Shown here piece after piece: positions 53,735-64,000 of a stretch of 64,000 bases of DNA. Position 1 is the first letter of the stretch; every line of letters begins with the position of its first letter. The stretch comes from Lagopus muta. Its lineage: Eukaryota; Chordata; Aves; Galliformes; Phasianidae. The notes below the pieces were generated by a model. The model had not been told where the DNA came from, did no database searches, and saw only the letters and a list, made by a program, of their open reading frames with translations. The stretch spans positions 24,031,001-24,095,000 of the forward strand of contig NC_064437.1 in the NCBI RefSeq assembly GCF_023343835.1. The letters run 5' to 3'. The position numbers were made by a program, and so were the translations under genes.

Positions 53735-54050
53735 ACAAAGTGATTTTATGATCCTGGTACCAGAAACAGGGTACAAGTGGGGCCTATTGGGAAAGGGAGC
53801 CTTTCATGGCAACAGTGACAAACTGATTTTTGGAAATTCCAAGAGAAGGGGGGTTTCATTATATGCTAGTATTAACAATACCTTTTCAGGATGGTCAGAA
53901 GCATTGCCCTTCAGTACCAATAAAGCCAAAGAAATAACCAAGGTGTTGCTGCAGGAAGTAATTCCAAGGTTTGGGGTTCCTGCAACAATATTCTCTGGTC
54001 TGGGAAGTTTTTCAGTTCTCTTTTTGAAGGGGAAGATCCCAATTGCATAG
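53735..54050 (+). pseudogene. Integrase remnant of the endogenous retrovirus
   Basis: The frame contains NTFSGWSEALPF and KAKEITKVLLQEVIPRFG, matching the core of gamma-type integrase. At the place of the second catalytic aspartate the sequence reads SGLGSF, so the active site is lost. The zinc-binding N-terminal part is not intact. Confidence 0.75.
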
Positions 54051-54436
54051 GTGCAATGGCTTCATAGTTGGTGCAAATTGGGAACGGGATACTGGTGGCT
54101 GTGTGGAGATGGCAGGGACAGAAAGTCTTTTCCCAATCTTTGGAAAGAACATTGCATGGGAGGATATCTGCCTCCACAAAGTGGGATTTTTAAAGTGCCT
54201 CAGGGGTTGATAACCCTTTGGTAAGATGTGATACTGGATATCATAGTTTTATAAAGGCTTTGATCACTACTCTGGGGGTAGCCCAGCTAGAGACAGACAT
54301 TGTAAATATTTCAGCGAAATGGAAATAATAGCAAATGCAGTGGCTGAAGGACTTGCAGGTTTAGGTAAATTCTTTAAAGGAAGTTGCCCTCCTAATCAAT
54401 ACCAGTTGTTGCACCTATATTTGTGAGCACAAGAAA

Positions 54437-54643
54437 GTGGAAACTAACATCAAAAGAATTTGTGATCATTTGAAAACCCTAGAAGACACCCAAGATGACA
54501 CATCCTGGGGTAGTGCTAGTGTTAGGGAGAAACCAACTTCCTGGTTGTCAAACCTAGCCTGGATCAAACAGCTGTTCGTGATCCTCTTGGCTCTGATTTT
54601 CACAGTTTTGATACTCTGTCTCATGCTGAAATATCTTATGTGA
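54437..54643 (+). pseudogene. Envelope transmembrane tail remnant
   Basis: A 68-codon open stretch ends in a long hydrophobic segment (about the last 25 residues) after a Trp-containing juxtamembrane part, as in retroviral transmembrane envelope proteins. The surface subunit and fusion peptide are absent. Fewer than 400 bases separate it from the integrase remnant, so most of env has been deleted. Confidence 0.6.
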
Positions 54644-54797
54644 GCATGTAGGCAAACTGGGAATAGCTATGAAGTATGGAAGAAGCATTGACTGCAGTGG
54701 AGAGTGGAGGAAGGTAAATATTTTGCTAAGACCCTAGAACAGAAATGGAATTATACAGCAAAAGAATTTGCTAGGGTAGGAAGAAAAGGGGGAGACT

Positions 54798-54938
54798 TGA
54801 CATGTAGACATAAAGTAATTGCTTATGCAAACCAGTAGTGTGACACCTGCAAGATATAGCACTAATGCAGAGACAATGGGAACATTGTGATAAGAACCAG
54901 GATGTAAACCAGTCTGGACTGGCATCGTGGTCTTGAAA
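54798..54938 (+). repeat. 3' LTR of the endogenous retrovirus, truncated
   Basis: The start TGACATGTAGACATAAAG follows a purine tract (AAGAAAAGGGGGAGA) and aligns with the 5' LTR start for about 140 bp. After GTGGTCTT at about 54930 the match ends. About 350 bp of LTR expected from the 5' copy, including its TATA-like and poly(A) motifs, is missing or replaced. Confidence 0.7.
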
Positions 54939-57900
54939 ACCTGAACCTCCCCAGGTGCAACCCAAGGCCATTATCCTATCACTAGTCACCTGGGAGATGG
55001 CAGAGAATCTCATGTAGCTGAAATGATGGCTGCGTAAGCTTGCTTTGTTCAGATTTGTCCAGTCTAGTAATAAGGCCTGCTGGGTTATGTTAGTGGTAGT
55101 CTTTTAAGTGTGTCACTCAGTCTAAAAGGTATGTTTTTGTTTTGGTGGTTTCTCTGTATATAGCTTGCTTGTTAGTTGTTACTGATCTGATGTGATATTT
55201 GATGATCTCGTGTTTCTCTTGTTGAAGTTAATGCCTAGAAGGGTTTGTAGGAATTGCTCATTTGAAAAAAAAACAACTCATTATTTTTAACTGGAATAGG
55301 GTATTTCCTTCCCTTGAGCATGGAAGTGTGTTGTGCAATCTTGGCTCTGGAAAAAAGTGTTGCCACACATTGGTTGTGATACACAGAAGGAGCTAGCAAT
55401 AAACAATAGTAATGCTGATGAGCAAGGGTGGAGATGGCAGTAGAAATCCTTATGGCACACCTCAAACAGCCTAAGCTTTAAAGTGATTTGTACTTAGTAA
55501 CAGGAGCAGGTGTCTGGCCTTGACCTAAGTCGAGTTTGAGTAGAAACAGGCAAAGCTGAACTGTTACGTTCAGCTGTTACGTTCCTCTTAATGCTTTTGT
55601 CTTCTTAAGCACACACCTTAGCCAAGAGTAGTTTCCTATGCCATCATGGGGTATAGGAGTTTCCTGTTGGATTGAAGGCCAAAGACAAAACCCCCGCTGT
55701 TGGTAATTCCTACTGCGTCACTGTGTGGGCCTCAGGAGTGCAAAGAGGATGGCATAGGGCAGCAGGGGTCTCAAACCAGAGACAGGCCGACTCCTGCAGA
55801 AAGGGACTTTCCTTTTGTAATGGGCTTACTCATATCTAATTGTGGCCGAGTTTTCAGCAGTACTCTGAAAAATGAAATTTTTCTTCTTTATTTGGCCAGG
55901 TGACATGTTGTGTCTTTATCGTGTTGTCCTAAAGCCATTGTTCTGAGGAAAAGAATCATTAATATCTCAAACTGAACAGCAGAGAATGGATGGGGTGATG
56001 ATTAAAATAAGGCACTGGGTATTTCTCGTGATTAGTTGTATCCAGACCATAAGAGTAAATGTTCCAACACTTTTTTTTTTCTTCTTTGTCTTATATGATG
56101 GGCTTGCTTTCCATAATGATTTGCAGGCTTTGGATTGGACCCAGATGACTATAAAGTGTCACCATGTATGCATTTCCTATCATCCACAAGTCTTGTAAAA
56201 TTCCCCTATTCATATGTTGGCTTGGTTTGTGCCAGTATTGCACTGTATTATTCAGCACATTGAACTGTTGGGTTTAATGGTGCTTGAGTGTGACAGCTTA
56301 TGTGGTTAGCTGTTATCAGACTGAAACTGGTGCATCCAAACCAAATTACTGATTGAACTAGGGCATACGAATCCGGTATTCCTTTCCTTTGCCTGACTTG
56401 CACCTTCCCTTTTCTTTTGCTATAACGATACATGAGATGGCTATTTAAGACCCTGCTATCTGGATTCCTAAAACTTTTATTTCTGACGGCAGAAGGGTTG
56501 AATCTCTTACTAACCCTGCCCTTAAATATCACTTAAAAAAATGTGCATGTACAAAACAGGGCAAATTTAAGCTCCAGGATTAGAAAGCAATGAAGAACTG
56601 TTTGCCTATCTTTTTGTTGCTGCTGTTGTTGTTTTTCCTTTTGGCTTGTGTGCCAGTGGCTGCATGAATGGACTTCCCATTTAAATATTTTTGTGCATGC
56701 AAAGATTAGGTGTTCACAAAAGAGATCTTCCACAGAAAAAAGGTTCAGAGCTTCTACTGTTATTAGTCCAGTTCAATTCTGTGTAGTCAGCAACAGTATT
56801 TTTCAATTGGAATAGACATGAGTGCTCTTTTAAAGTTCAGGCAAAACACTGTGTGCAGCACAGTTCACTGTGTTCAGCCCTTGTCCTGCGTTTAATTTCA
56901 AGAGTCCACCTCTGAAACTATATTTCATTTTGCCTCAGTACCATTCAGAGGTTGAGTGTCTGAGATGACTGCTTTCCCCTGCATTTCTTTGTTCTGTGTT
57001 TTTCAGTCTTCAACTAATATTACTAAGCTGAAAATTTAAGTACCCAACAGCTGATGATTACAAAGAAAACACACTGGCTTCCTTTCTTGAGTAACCTAGT
57101 AACAAAAAGGATCATTGGAAAAGTCTGGGTAAAAAGTTGAACTAGGGAACTTGTGCATGAAGATTTATGGTATTATATTTGTAATTAAAAGATAATTTTG
57201 CCACGAGTAGAGTTTTTGAGAGGGTGTTGTTAACTTGTAGACAACTGTCACTTGCTTTGTTAATGTGGATTGACATGAGGGATGGGGAGGGAAGATGTGC
57301 CCGTACTCCAGTTGTAATGCAGCAAGCTGAGGTATCAGAAGCCATCTGCCAGAGAAACATGGAGCTGGTTTATCTTGCCAAAAAAGAAGATTCTTTCCGT
57401 GGTGTGAGTCTCAAATCTGTTATTTCTAGCTCATTTTCAGTGCTCAGACCATCCTAGTTAACTTGCATAACATCATAAAAGAAGGACGCTGACTTGTGTT
57501 TTAATATCAAATGTAACATTTCATTCCAACAGGAAAAAAAAAAAGAAAATCACCAAAGAGACAAACAAACAAACACCACCCCGAATCTTATTTTACAGGA
57601 GTACTAGAAAATAAATGTTAATGTTAAACAACTATGTTAAGTATACAACTGTGTTGCAGTACAACTAAGGAGCTCATAATGGGATTCTCCCAAACCATTA
57701 GACCAATCCAGGTTATCAGAATCAGGAAAAGGGAAACAATCAATTTGAAGTTCAGTATTATAAATTTTTCCTTTTATTGAGTTCTGTGACAGCAGTGCCC
57801 AAGATGTAAGGATGTGTTTCATCTGTTTTTGTATTACAGGAAAGCATTAAGAAAATATTTTTGAAGTAGGTGATTTCCATCATATGTAACTCTCATACAA

Positions 57901-60900
57901 CAGGAGAGAAAATAAAATGAGGGTTAACTTTCAGCTGTTCTCTTGAATTCTTTATCTCATGTAAATGAAATACTGTTGTACCCTATACATGTCATGGACA
58001 TCTGGGTCCACAGGTTTGCTTTGCTGCATGGCCCACTTGTTTTAATAGGCTTTGAATGAAGATTTTTCTTCAACAACTGTTGCTTACCAGCTCCTCAGAT
58101 TAGCACTGAAAGCCAGATCAAATACAGGTTAATAACATTATCTCTCTGCATATAATCATCTTCTGGTCTGTGTATTTATTGGCAGCTCAGAAGCCAGAGG
58201 CTTGGTCTGTGCACGGAAGGATGCAAGGCAACTTCCAGGATGCAGGACTGTACAGGGTGTCTGCAGGATCCTTTATGTTTGACTTTTCTGAATAATGCTC
58301 TCATACAATCACTTTCAGAAACCAAACAACATCTGTGTCAAAACCATCACATTTTAAAATTTCTGCTCTTTTCTATAACCTCATTGATGGAAATTCATCC
58401 CAAATATCCGGTTTTCATTTGCTCACAGATGGGTTGTATCCATTTGGGCTTTGTACTAACTTTATCCATTTGTGTACAGAAGGCTTACAATCAGCTCCTG
58501 TGCTTACCTGGCACTTATAAAGAGTCCATCACATTTTGTGAGCTTTTTTAGCTGCTGCTGCTTCCCAGGTAGCTGGGAAGACATTGCTGCAGGGAGATAC
58601 TCTGTCCCTTCTTAGTCATGGTACTGAGTGTGCAATACTCTAGATCAAAGATAAAACACAGAACGAAGAAGATGAATGTGAATGTAATTGTACAAAGACT
58701 ACTTGCAGAATTCTGGGTATGGATTGATTTGGAAAAAGCAAGTGTATCTGCTCTCATTTTTGTTAATGAAGAGAATACGGATCTCCTTTGACTTAAGCTT
58801 TAGATAAACTTAAGTCTTTGACTCCATAGAACATAGAGCAACTGCACACCCAACTTACTTAAACCTAGATATTTCCTTACATTTTGACAATGGAGTAGCT
58901 TGTCTTTTGTAGCTTATACAGTCTAACATGGATTTTGTCACTTAGAAGAAGTACAAAGAAGCTGAATTCATACCTGCTTCAGGTAAGAACATTTCTTTCA
59001 GGCCTGGTATTATTTTACAGATGATAAGTAATAATCCCTTCACTTCCTGTTGATCCAATACCTCTTATGAAAGTATTCTAAGCTGATTATAAAGAACCAG
59101 ACTCTGCTACCGATCACAATCAGATATGATTATAAAAGATGAATAAATGGCTATTGATATCGTTTACCACAAAAGGAAAAAAAACATCAAATAATTTGCA
59201 CCACCAAGAAGGCTGAATTTGCATCGAGGATGATGGAATGAGGAACCGTCCTTGCTTTTATTTGAGAAAAATGTCTTTGTGTGCGTTGCTCTTTAGACTG
59301 GAGTATAAAAAGCACATCAAAAGATTGAGTCTAGTCAGTACTCTGTTGCCTTTCCATGAAGTGAAGCAACTTCAGGGTAGATGACACCCACATTTCCTGA
59401 TGAGTCAAGAAATCTAGAAGGGGTGGAAGAGCAAACACCTCACTGGAAAGTTGAAGTATTGTTTTCTGGCCCACTAAATAAACAATGTTCAAGTGACCTT
59501 GATACCAGCTAACAGGAACTTTAAGAAGCCTCGTGGCACTGTTATTTGTACGGGAAACAAGAAGACCGTGGAACTTAATACCATTGTTTTCAGTGTTAAC
59601 AATGAACTTCTTTATTCTTAAAACAAAGGCTATATGCATCAACTTATCCTCCACCAGTGATCCTATGTTAAACATTGCTTTAACATAAAGTTACTTATCC
59701 AGCTAGTGGACATCTACTTCTTTCTTCAAATAATGCACAGATGTTATAGTGACAGCAGTTTGTGGTGAAGTGGATAGAGGGCTCCTGAATGCTCCTTAGT
59801 TCAAGGAATTCTGTTATCTTGTGATCTGAGGGAAGTCATGACTACAGTGACTGGTGTCAGCCTTTGCCAGCTGATCCTGGGTCAGATTCTTGTTGCTGCA
59901 CAGCTGTTCCTTGCAACTGCAAAGAACATTGCTTCAAAGATTTCAGATACTAAGTGGTAAGATCTCATTTCACAGTATGTCTGTTGCTTGGGTGACAATT
60001 CTTTCTGCTGCTTGGTTTTATAAATGACATTTGACTTTAATGATAGTGTTTAAATGTAGAGACTTAAATATGAAGGCCAGCATCACCCAAAGCATCTTTA
60101 GGGTACAGAATCCAAAACATCTAAATACTTCAAAAATTTGGCTATAATTTTCTTCAGATAACACTTGCAGAGTTTATTTACTGCTTGTTTCTCATCATTG
60201 TTTCTTGTTTCTCAAAAACAAAACACTGAACTATTTGTACAGGCCCTATCTGAAGGTCGTTTAACAGATATTTCTTCCTAAAGCAGTAGAACTCATGGCG
60301 TGTGTAATTTTGGCTGGAAAGATCTGCAGAAACCTGAGGAGTTATGGTATTGAAGTATTATCTAAGTAATTTAGCTGTGGACTGAAACACATTAAATACC
60401 GTGTCCACAAGTATATGGAAATCTACCTAAAACTGATTTAAGCACTGAAAAGAACAGACCTGAAACTTGGGTATCTTAAATCAATGGTGGAATATGTTAA
60501 GTGAGCAAGTGAAGGCACTGCTCTCATCTGTTTTTGTTGTTTCTCCTTCATAATGCTGCAGACAGAGAATGGAAAGTTACATCAGCGTTCCAAGTGCTAC
60601 TGCTAATTCATCTGCAATCTCATAAATCAAAATGGTATTTTCTGGGAACTGAAGAAGTCAGAAGGATTGAAAAGACTCGTTACTTTTCTGACTATTCCTC
60701 CAGTCTTTGTGGGAGAAACTTAGAAAAAAACACTTCACACAAAGACCACTTTTACAAGAACCAGCTGCCTACTTGATCTCTTAATCCTGACACAACTTTT
60801 TTACTCCTCTCATTTGCCAAAAGTTTAGCTGTTCTCCTCGCAAGCATTATCCCTTCCAGTATCTTACGCTCAGGCATCTCCCCTGCTGAGGGCATGGAAG

Positions 60901-63748
60901 TATGGAATGGACCCAAGCAGTAAAATTAACACTGCTTGATCTGTGCATGGATCAAAGTCATGCATCCATCCTTGTGTATGGAGGGTGGGAAGGCTCCAAG
61001 CCACTGCCATACGACCCAGCAGATAATCATGTTCAGCATGGTATCAGCTCCATCTGCAACCACAAGCAACTGACTTCTAGATGTTAAGACCAGCCTGACT
61101 TTTATCCTAACTGAAGGTGTGAGGTACTCTGTCACTTAGCAAGTTGTTTCCTCTGCTCCTGCACTCAGCTTTCTATTTCAATGGACTGAATCACACCTTG
61201 CCAATGCAAGTGATGATTGGCCTCTAGCTGGATTAATGAATGTGAATTTTGGCTGGCTTAGAGGAAATTGAGCGTTATGAGTCACATCAGAGTGTTCCCG
61301 AAATAAGAAGAGGAGATAAGATTTTCGTCTCCTGGGATTTTGCTCCAGACAGAATGGAGACTGTCTTAGGCATCCTGAGAAATTCCAGCTTCTTTTGTAG
61401 CAGCAGTTGTATTACCTACTGTATTCACACTTAATGAGACGGAGGCTGAAGGATGAGTATGCCTTCAGAAATAATCTTTTCTTCCCATCAAGACCGGGAA
61501 AACATGTACATTAGCCCCTTTGTCTCTGAATTTCTAAATAATTAGTGTTTCAAGCTCCTGTCTAAACAGGAAACACCTTCACTACTGGCACCAGAACTCT
61601 TTTCCCCTCAAGGCTGGCTACCGCTTTCCTCTTCTATGGAATGAAGAGAAAGACTGGAGTTTTTTGCCAGGATTTCAAAATTGTATATAATTTTACAGCT
61701 CTTTGCCATGGGATAAATGTCTACCATACAAACTATTTTGACATAAATACGTTTGAAATATTTTTATATTTGAACGACAACTATGCCTACTATGCAAGAA
61801 ATGGAATTGAGTTGCTCACAGTAATGTAATTCTCTATTTTGTCTTGCCATAAATGCGTAATTAGCATGCTTTAAGAGGAAGGCTAGCTTAGAAATGTATA
61901 AATGCAGGTGAAACCTTACAGGTAAAGAACCATCCTTATAAGACATGGCCAAAAAAGTCTGAGTCTATGTCTGTATTTCTGTGTATATACTCAGGTTATC
62001 TGGGAACCTAAAGTATCTTGTATCTGTCTTATTTTTGTAGTAATAGCTAATTCAATTAAGACTTTTAATCATTTAAAACAACTTTAACTGCTTTCCATTT
62101 CCATAAGCTCCTTCTAAAGACACTGACAAATTTTTCCCAAGCCAAGACTTAAATCTCTAAAGGAAAATCTCCATGAAGAACTTCTGTTCTAGCACTGCTA
62201 AGGCTTTAGCATCCAGAAAAATGTCCTTTACAATTCTATCACTACGTATCAATCCAACTACTATTTCTTATAGTGGGTATAAAGACTATAATATACTACT
62301 ATACTAAATACTATAGACTACTATAATAAACTACTATTTCTTAAGTGGGCATACAGAAATGTTCATCTAATTCCTCCTAAGTACTCTAACATGCATTTTA
62401 TATTTTAGAAGATCAAGTAGATTTCTGCTGTCTTTTCTGGCTGGAGTAGTGATTAAAATTCCTTTTATAGTTATAGATGTTGCACTTCTTGCTCTATTTT
62501 CTGAACACACATTACTGGAACTGCAATGCATTGAGAACTGGTAGCTGAGAAGATTAGATCACTTGCAATATGCTTGCAGGTCATTCAAACAAAATGAGGG
62601 TGTCGGTAAGAAATAAAACTTTATTTTCTCGTTTGAAAATAGTGCAGGGTGTCAGGAGTGTGGTATGGTTCTCAATTCTTTAAAAAACACGAAAAGAATA
62701 AATAGAACTTTGCTTGAGTTTTAAATAATGTATTGACTGTGTTGCTCAGGGTTTTATTGCATATTTCAGTTGCTTTCCTTAGTATTTTCCAATACAGTTC
62801 AAGTATCATTCTAGGTAGCTGTGTGGAGAAGTTGGCTTCTAATTACCTTTCTCTTTCCTCTTTCTTGATGCAGAGAGACAATATTTGCTTCTCGTCAGCC
62901 CTCTGACACATACTCTCAAAAGTAATTATCAAGAGATGATTTGGTTGGATCCTTAAACACTAATTTGATCATGTATAACAAACCTAGAGGAATCTTCACT
63001 CCAGGTCCATTCTGACCTGTTCTCTTTTCCCACTGCATAACACTCTTGCAGTGGGTATCTGCTAACTTTTCTGTATGTAGAAAGAAGTTACATTTGACAT
63101 GTCCTCTGTCAATGGCAGCCCCTCTTTGAATAGCAGACCTGAGTGGTTTTACTTATTCTTACTCCTAATATGTCTATATAGCTTTTACTTGCCTGTTATG
63201 TCATGTAGTGTGTTATCAACTATGCTGTCCAAATAGAAAATTCGTTTTGATTAGGTAATCCTTAATAGGCATCCATATCTGTAATGGAAAATAGGTAGTC
63301 TGGAATATTCCAGATCACTTTAAAAAAGCTAGTTTCATGGAACTGTGTCTGCGTTCATGTAAGGACAAGGTGGGAACAAACAACTGCACCCAGCTCAGAG
63401 CAGTGCAAGAACTGATGTTCTTTATTGAGTTCCCAAATCAATTGCTCAAGGAAGAAAGAGTGCAAATGAGAAACAACAGTGAAATGAGAGGCAGGCTGGA
63501 TGGCTTTTCTGGCTTGAGTACCTGCAGTTCAAAAGACACACTTACATCAGATGTACATTTTTTCCTATAATATCTATAAAGCTTACAGTTCAACATGAGC
63601 TTTCACGTGCAAGAATCCCAGTCTTCCTGAGCAGCACAGGAGCTGAAGTTTATAAGTGCCTTTAACTTCAATGAGATTTTAACCTCTGAGTTTTGTGCTT
63701 TTAAAAACACTTCTCATGATTTTTTTTCTCTTTTTTTTTTCCTCTTTT

Positions 63749-63765
63749 GTGTGTGTGTGTGTGTG
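63749..63765. repeat. Short (GT)n run
   Basis: This is a short GT dinucleotide run next to T-rich sequence. An A-rich tract follows about 80 bases later (63843-63874). Confidence 0.9.
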
Positions 63766-63842
63766 AAACGTTAACATTTGTGTTTGTATTCCATTACATC
63801 AAAATGAGATAATATTATTCTTGGATTAAAGAATTCCCTGGG

Positions 63843-63874
63843 AAAAAAAAAAAAAAAAGAAAAAAAAAAAAAAA
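63843..63874. repeat. A-rich tract
   Basis: These are runs of 16 and 14 A split by a single G. It could be the tail of an old retroposed copy, but no body was recognised before it. Confidence 0.9.
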
Positions 63875-64000
63875 GAGCCCCATGTTGGTGATGCATAGGG
63901 GAATGCTGCCAACAAAAAGAGGCATTCTATTTTAGGTGAGAGTCTTTACAGACATCTTGCTCTGGGGCTTGAGTGGTGTTTTTTAGGGTTTTTTGTGTGT

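Larger units (their letters stand above)
50784..54938 (+). mobile_element. Deleted gamma-type endogenous retrovirus
   Basis: This is an old proviral copy in plus orientation. It has a 5' LTR (about 50784-51279), a primer-binding-site candidate (from 51285), coding remnants of reverse transcriptase, RNase H and integrase in that order, a short transmembrane-envelope tail, a purine tract (54782-54796) and the first part of a 3' LTR. The interior is about 3.5 kb, roughly half of a full provirus, and most of gag and env is missing. Frames are broken by many stops and frameshifts. The RNase H and integrase remnants look closest to gammaretrovirus-like (class I) avian elements. It cannot encode a complete protein. 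Confidence 0.85.
54939..64000. other. Intergenic or intronic region with no recognised gene
   Basis: About 9 kb of AT-rich sequence. I looked for exons of selectin genes or F5, which follow METTL18 in human 1q24, and saw none. The longest open frame (minus strand, 59331-59675, 114 codons) has no recognisable domain and is of chance length. Noted structure is limited to short duplications near 55560 and 62258, a GT run (63749-63765) and an A-rich tract (63843-63874). Confidence 0.6.

Noticed and set aside
59331-59675. 114-codon minus-strand frame in the gene-poor region
   Set aside because: No recognised motif, and one such frame is expected by chance in about 9 kb of six frames.
59750-59830. 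Possible tRNA-like text near GTGGTGAAGTGGATAGAGG
   Set aside because: No matching acceptor stem or T-loop (GGTTCGA) could be paired with it.

Overview
The window looks like bird nuclear DNA, most probably chicken or a close galliform. The repeats are CR1 LINE fragments with the typical 'GGTTGGAA..GGACC' tails, a mariner-like fragment and a decayed gamma-type endogenous retrovirus. The genes have small vertebrate-style exons and CpG-island promoters. Gene order matches the block of human 1q24 that holds KIFAP3, SCYL3, FIRRM (C1orf112) and METTL18. Gene names come from recognising the translated exons and from remembered family sequences; no database search was run.

Layout. 1-8235 (+) is the last intron, terminal coding exon and 3' UTR of KIFAP3. 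8236-11600 is intergenic. 11630-12560 is the CpG island of SCYL3; its 13 coding exons (+) run 13311-24811 and join into one 752-residue frame. FIRRM lies tail-to-tail with it on the minus strand; 24 coding exons from 42168 down to 25927 join into one 893-residue frame. FIRRM and the intronless-CDS gene METTL18 (+, 42691-43671) are head-to-head across a CpG island with a perfect NRF1 palindrome. After an intergenic stretch comes a three-exon minus-strand gene (49928-46650) for a 115-residue phosphohistidine phosphatase of the PHPT1/Janus family. From 50.0 kb onward there are CR1 fragments, then a deleted, broken endogenous retrovirus (about 50784-54938), then about 9 kb in which I recognise no gene.

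The genes are housekeeping-like and do not form a single pathway: an intraflagellar/kinesin-II adaptor (KIFAP3), a Golgi/ezrin-associated pseudokinase (SCYL3), a FIGNL1 partner in RAD51 removal (FIRRM), a ribosomal-protein histidine methyltransferase (METTL18) and a phosphohistidine phosphatase.

The most notable sequence observations are: FIRRM intron 1 has U12-type AT-AC splice signals, and only this splice keeps the frame open; two further FIRRM introns use GC donors; a PHPT1-family gene with introns sits inside 1q24-type synteny; and SCYL3 and FIRRM have opposing poly(A) signals within about 30 bp. I found no evidence of an entirely new biological system.
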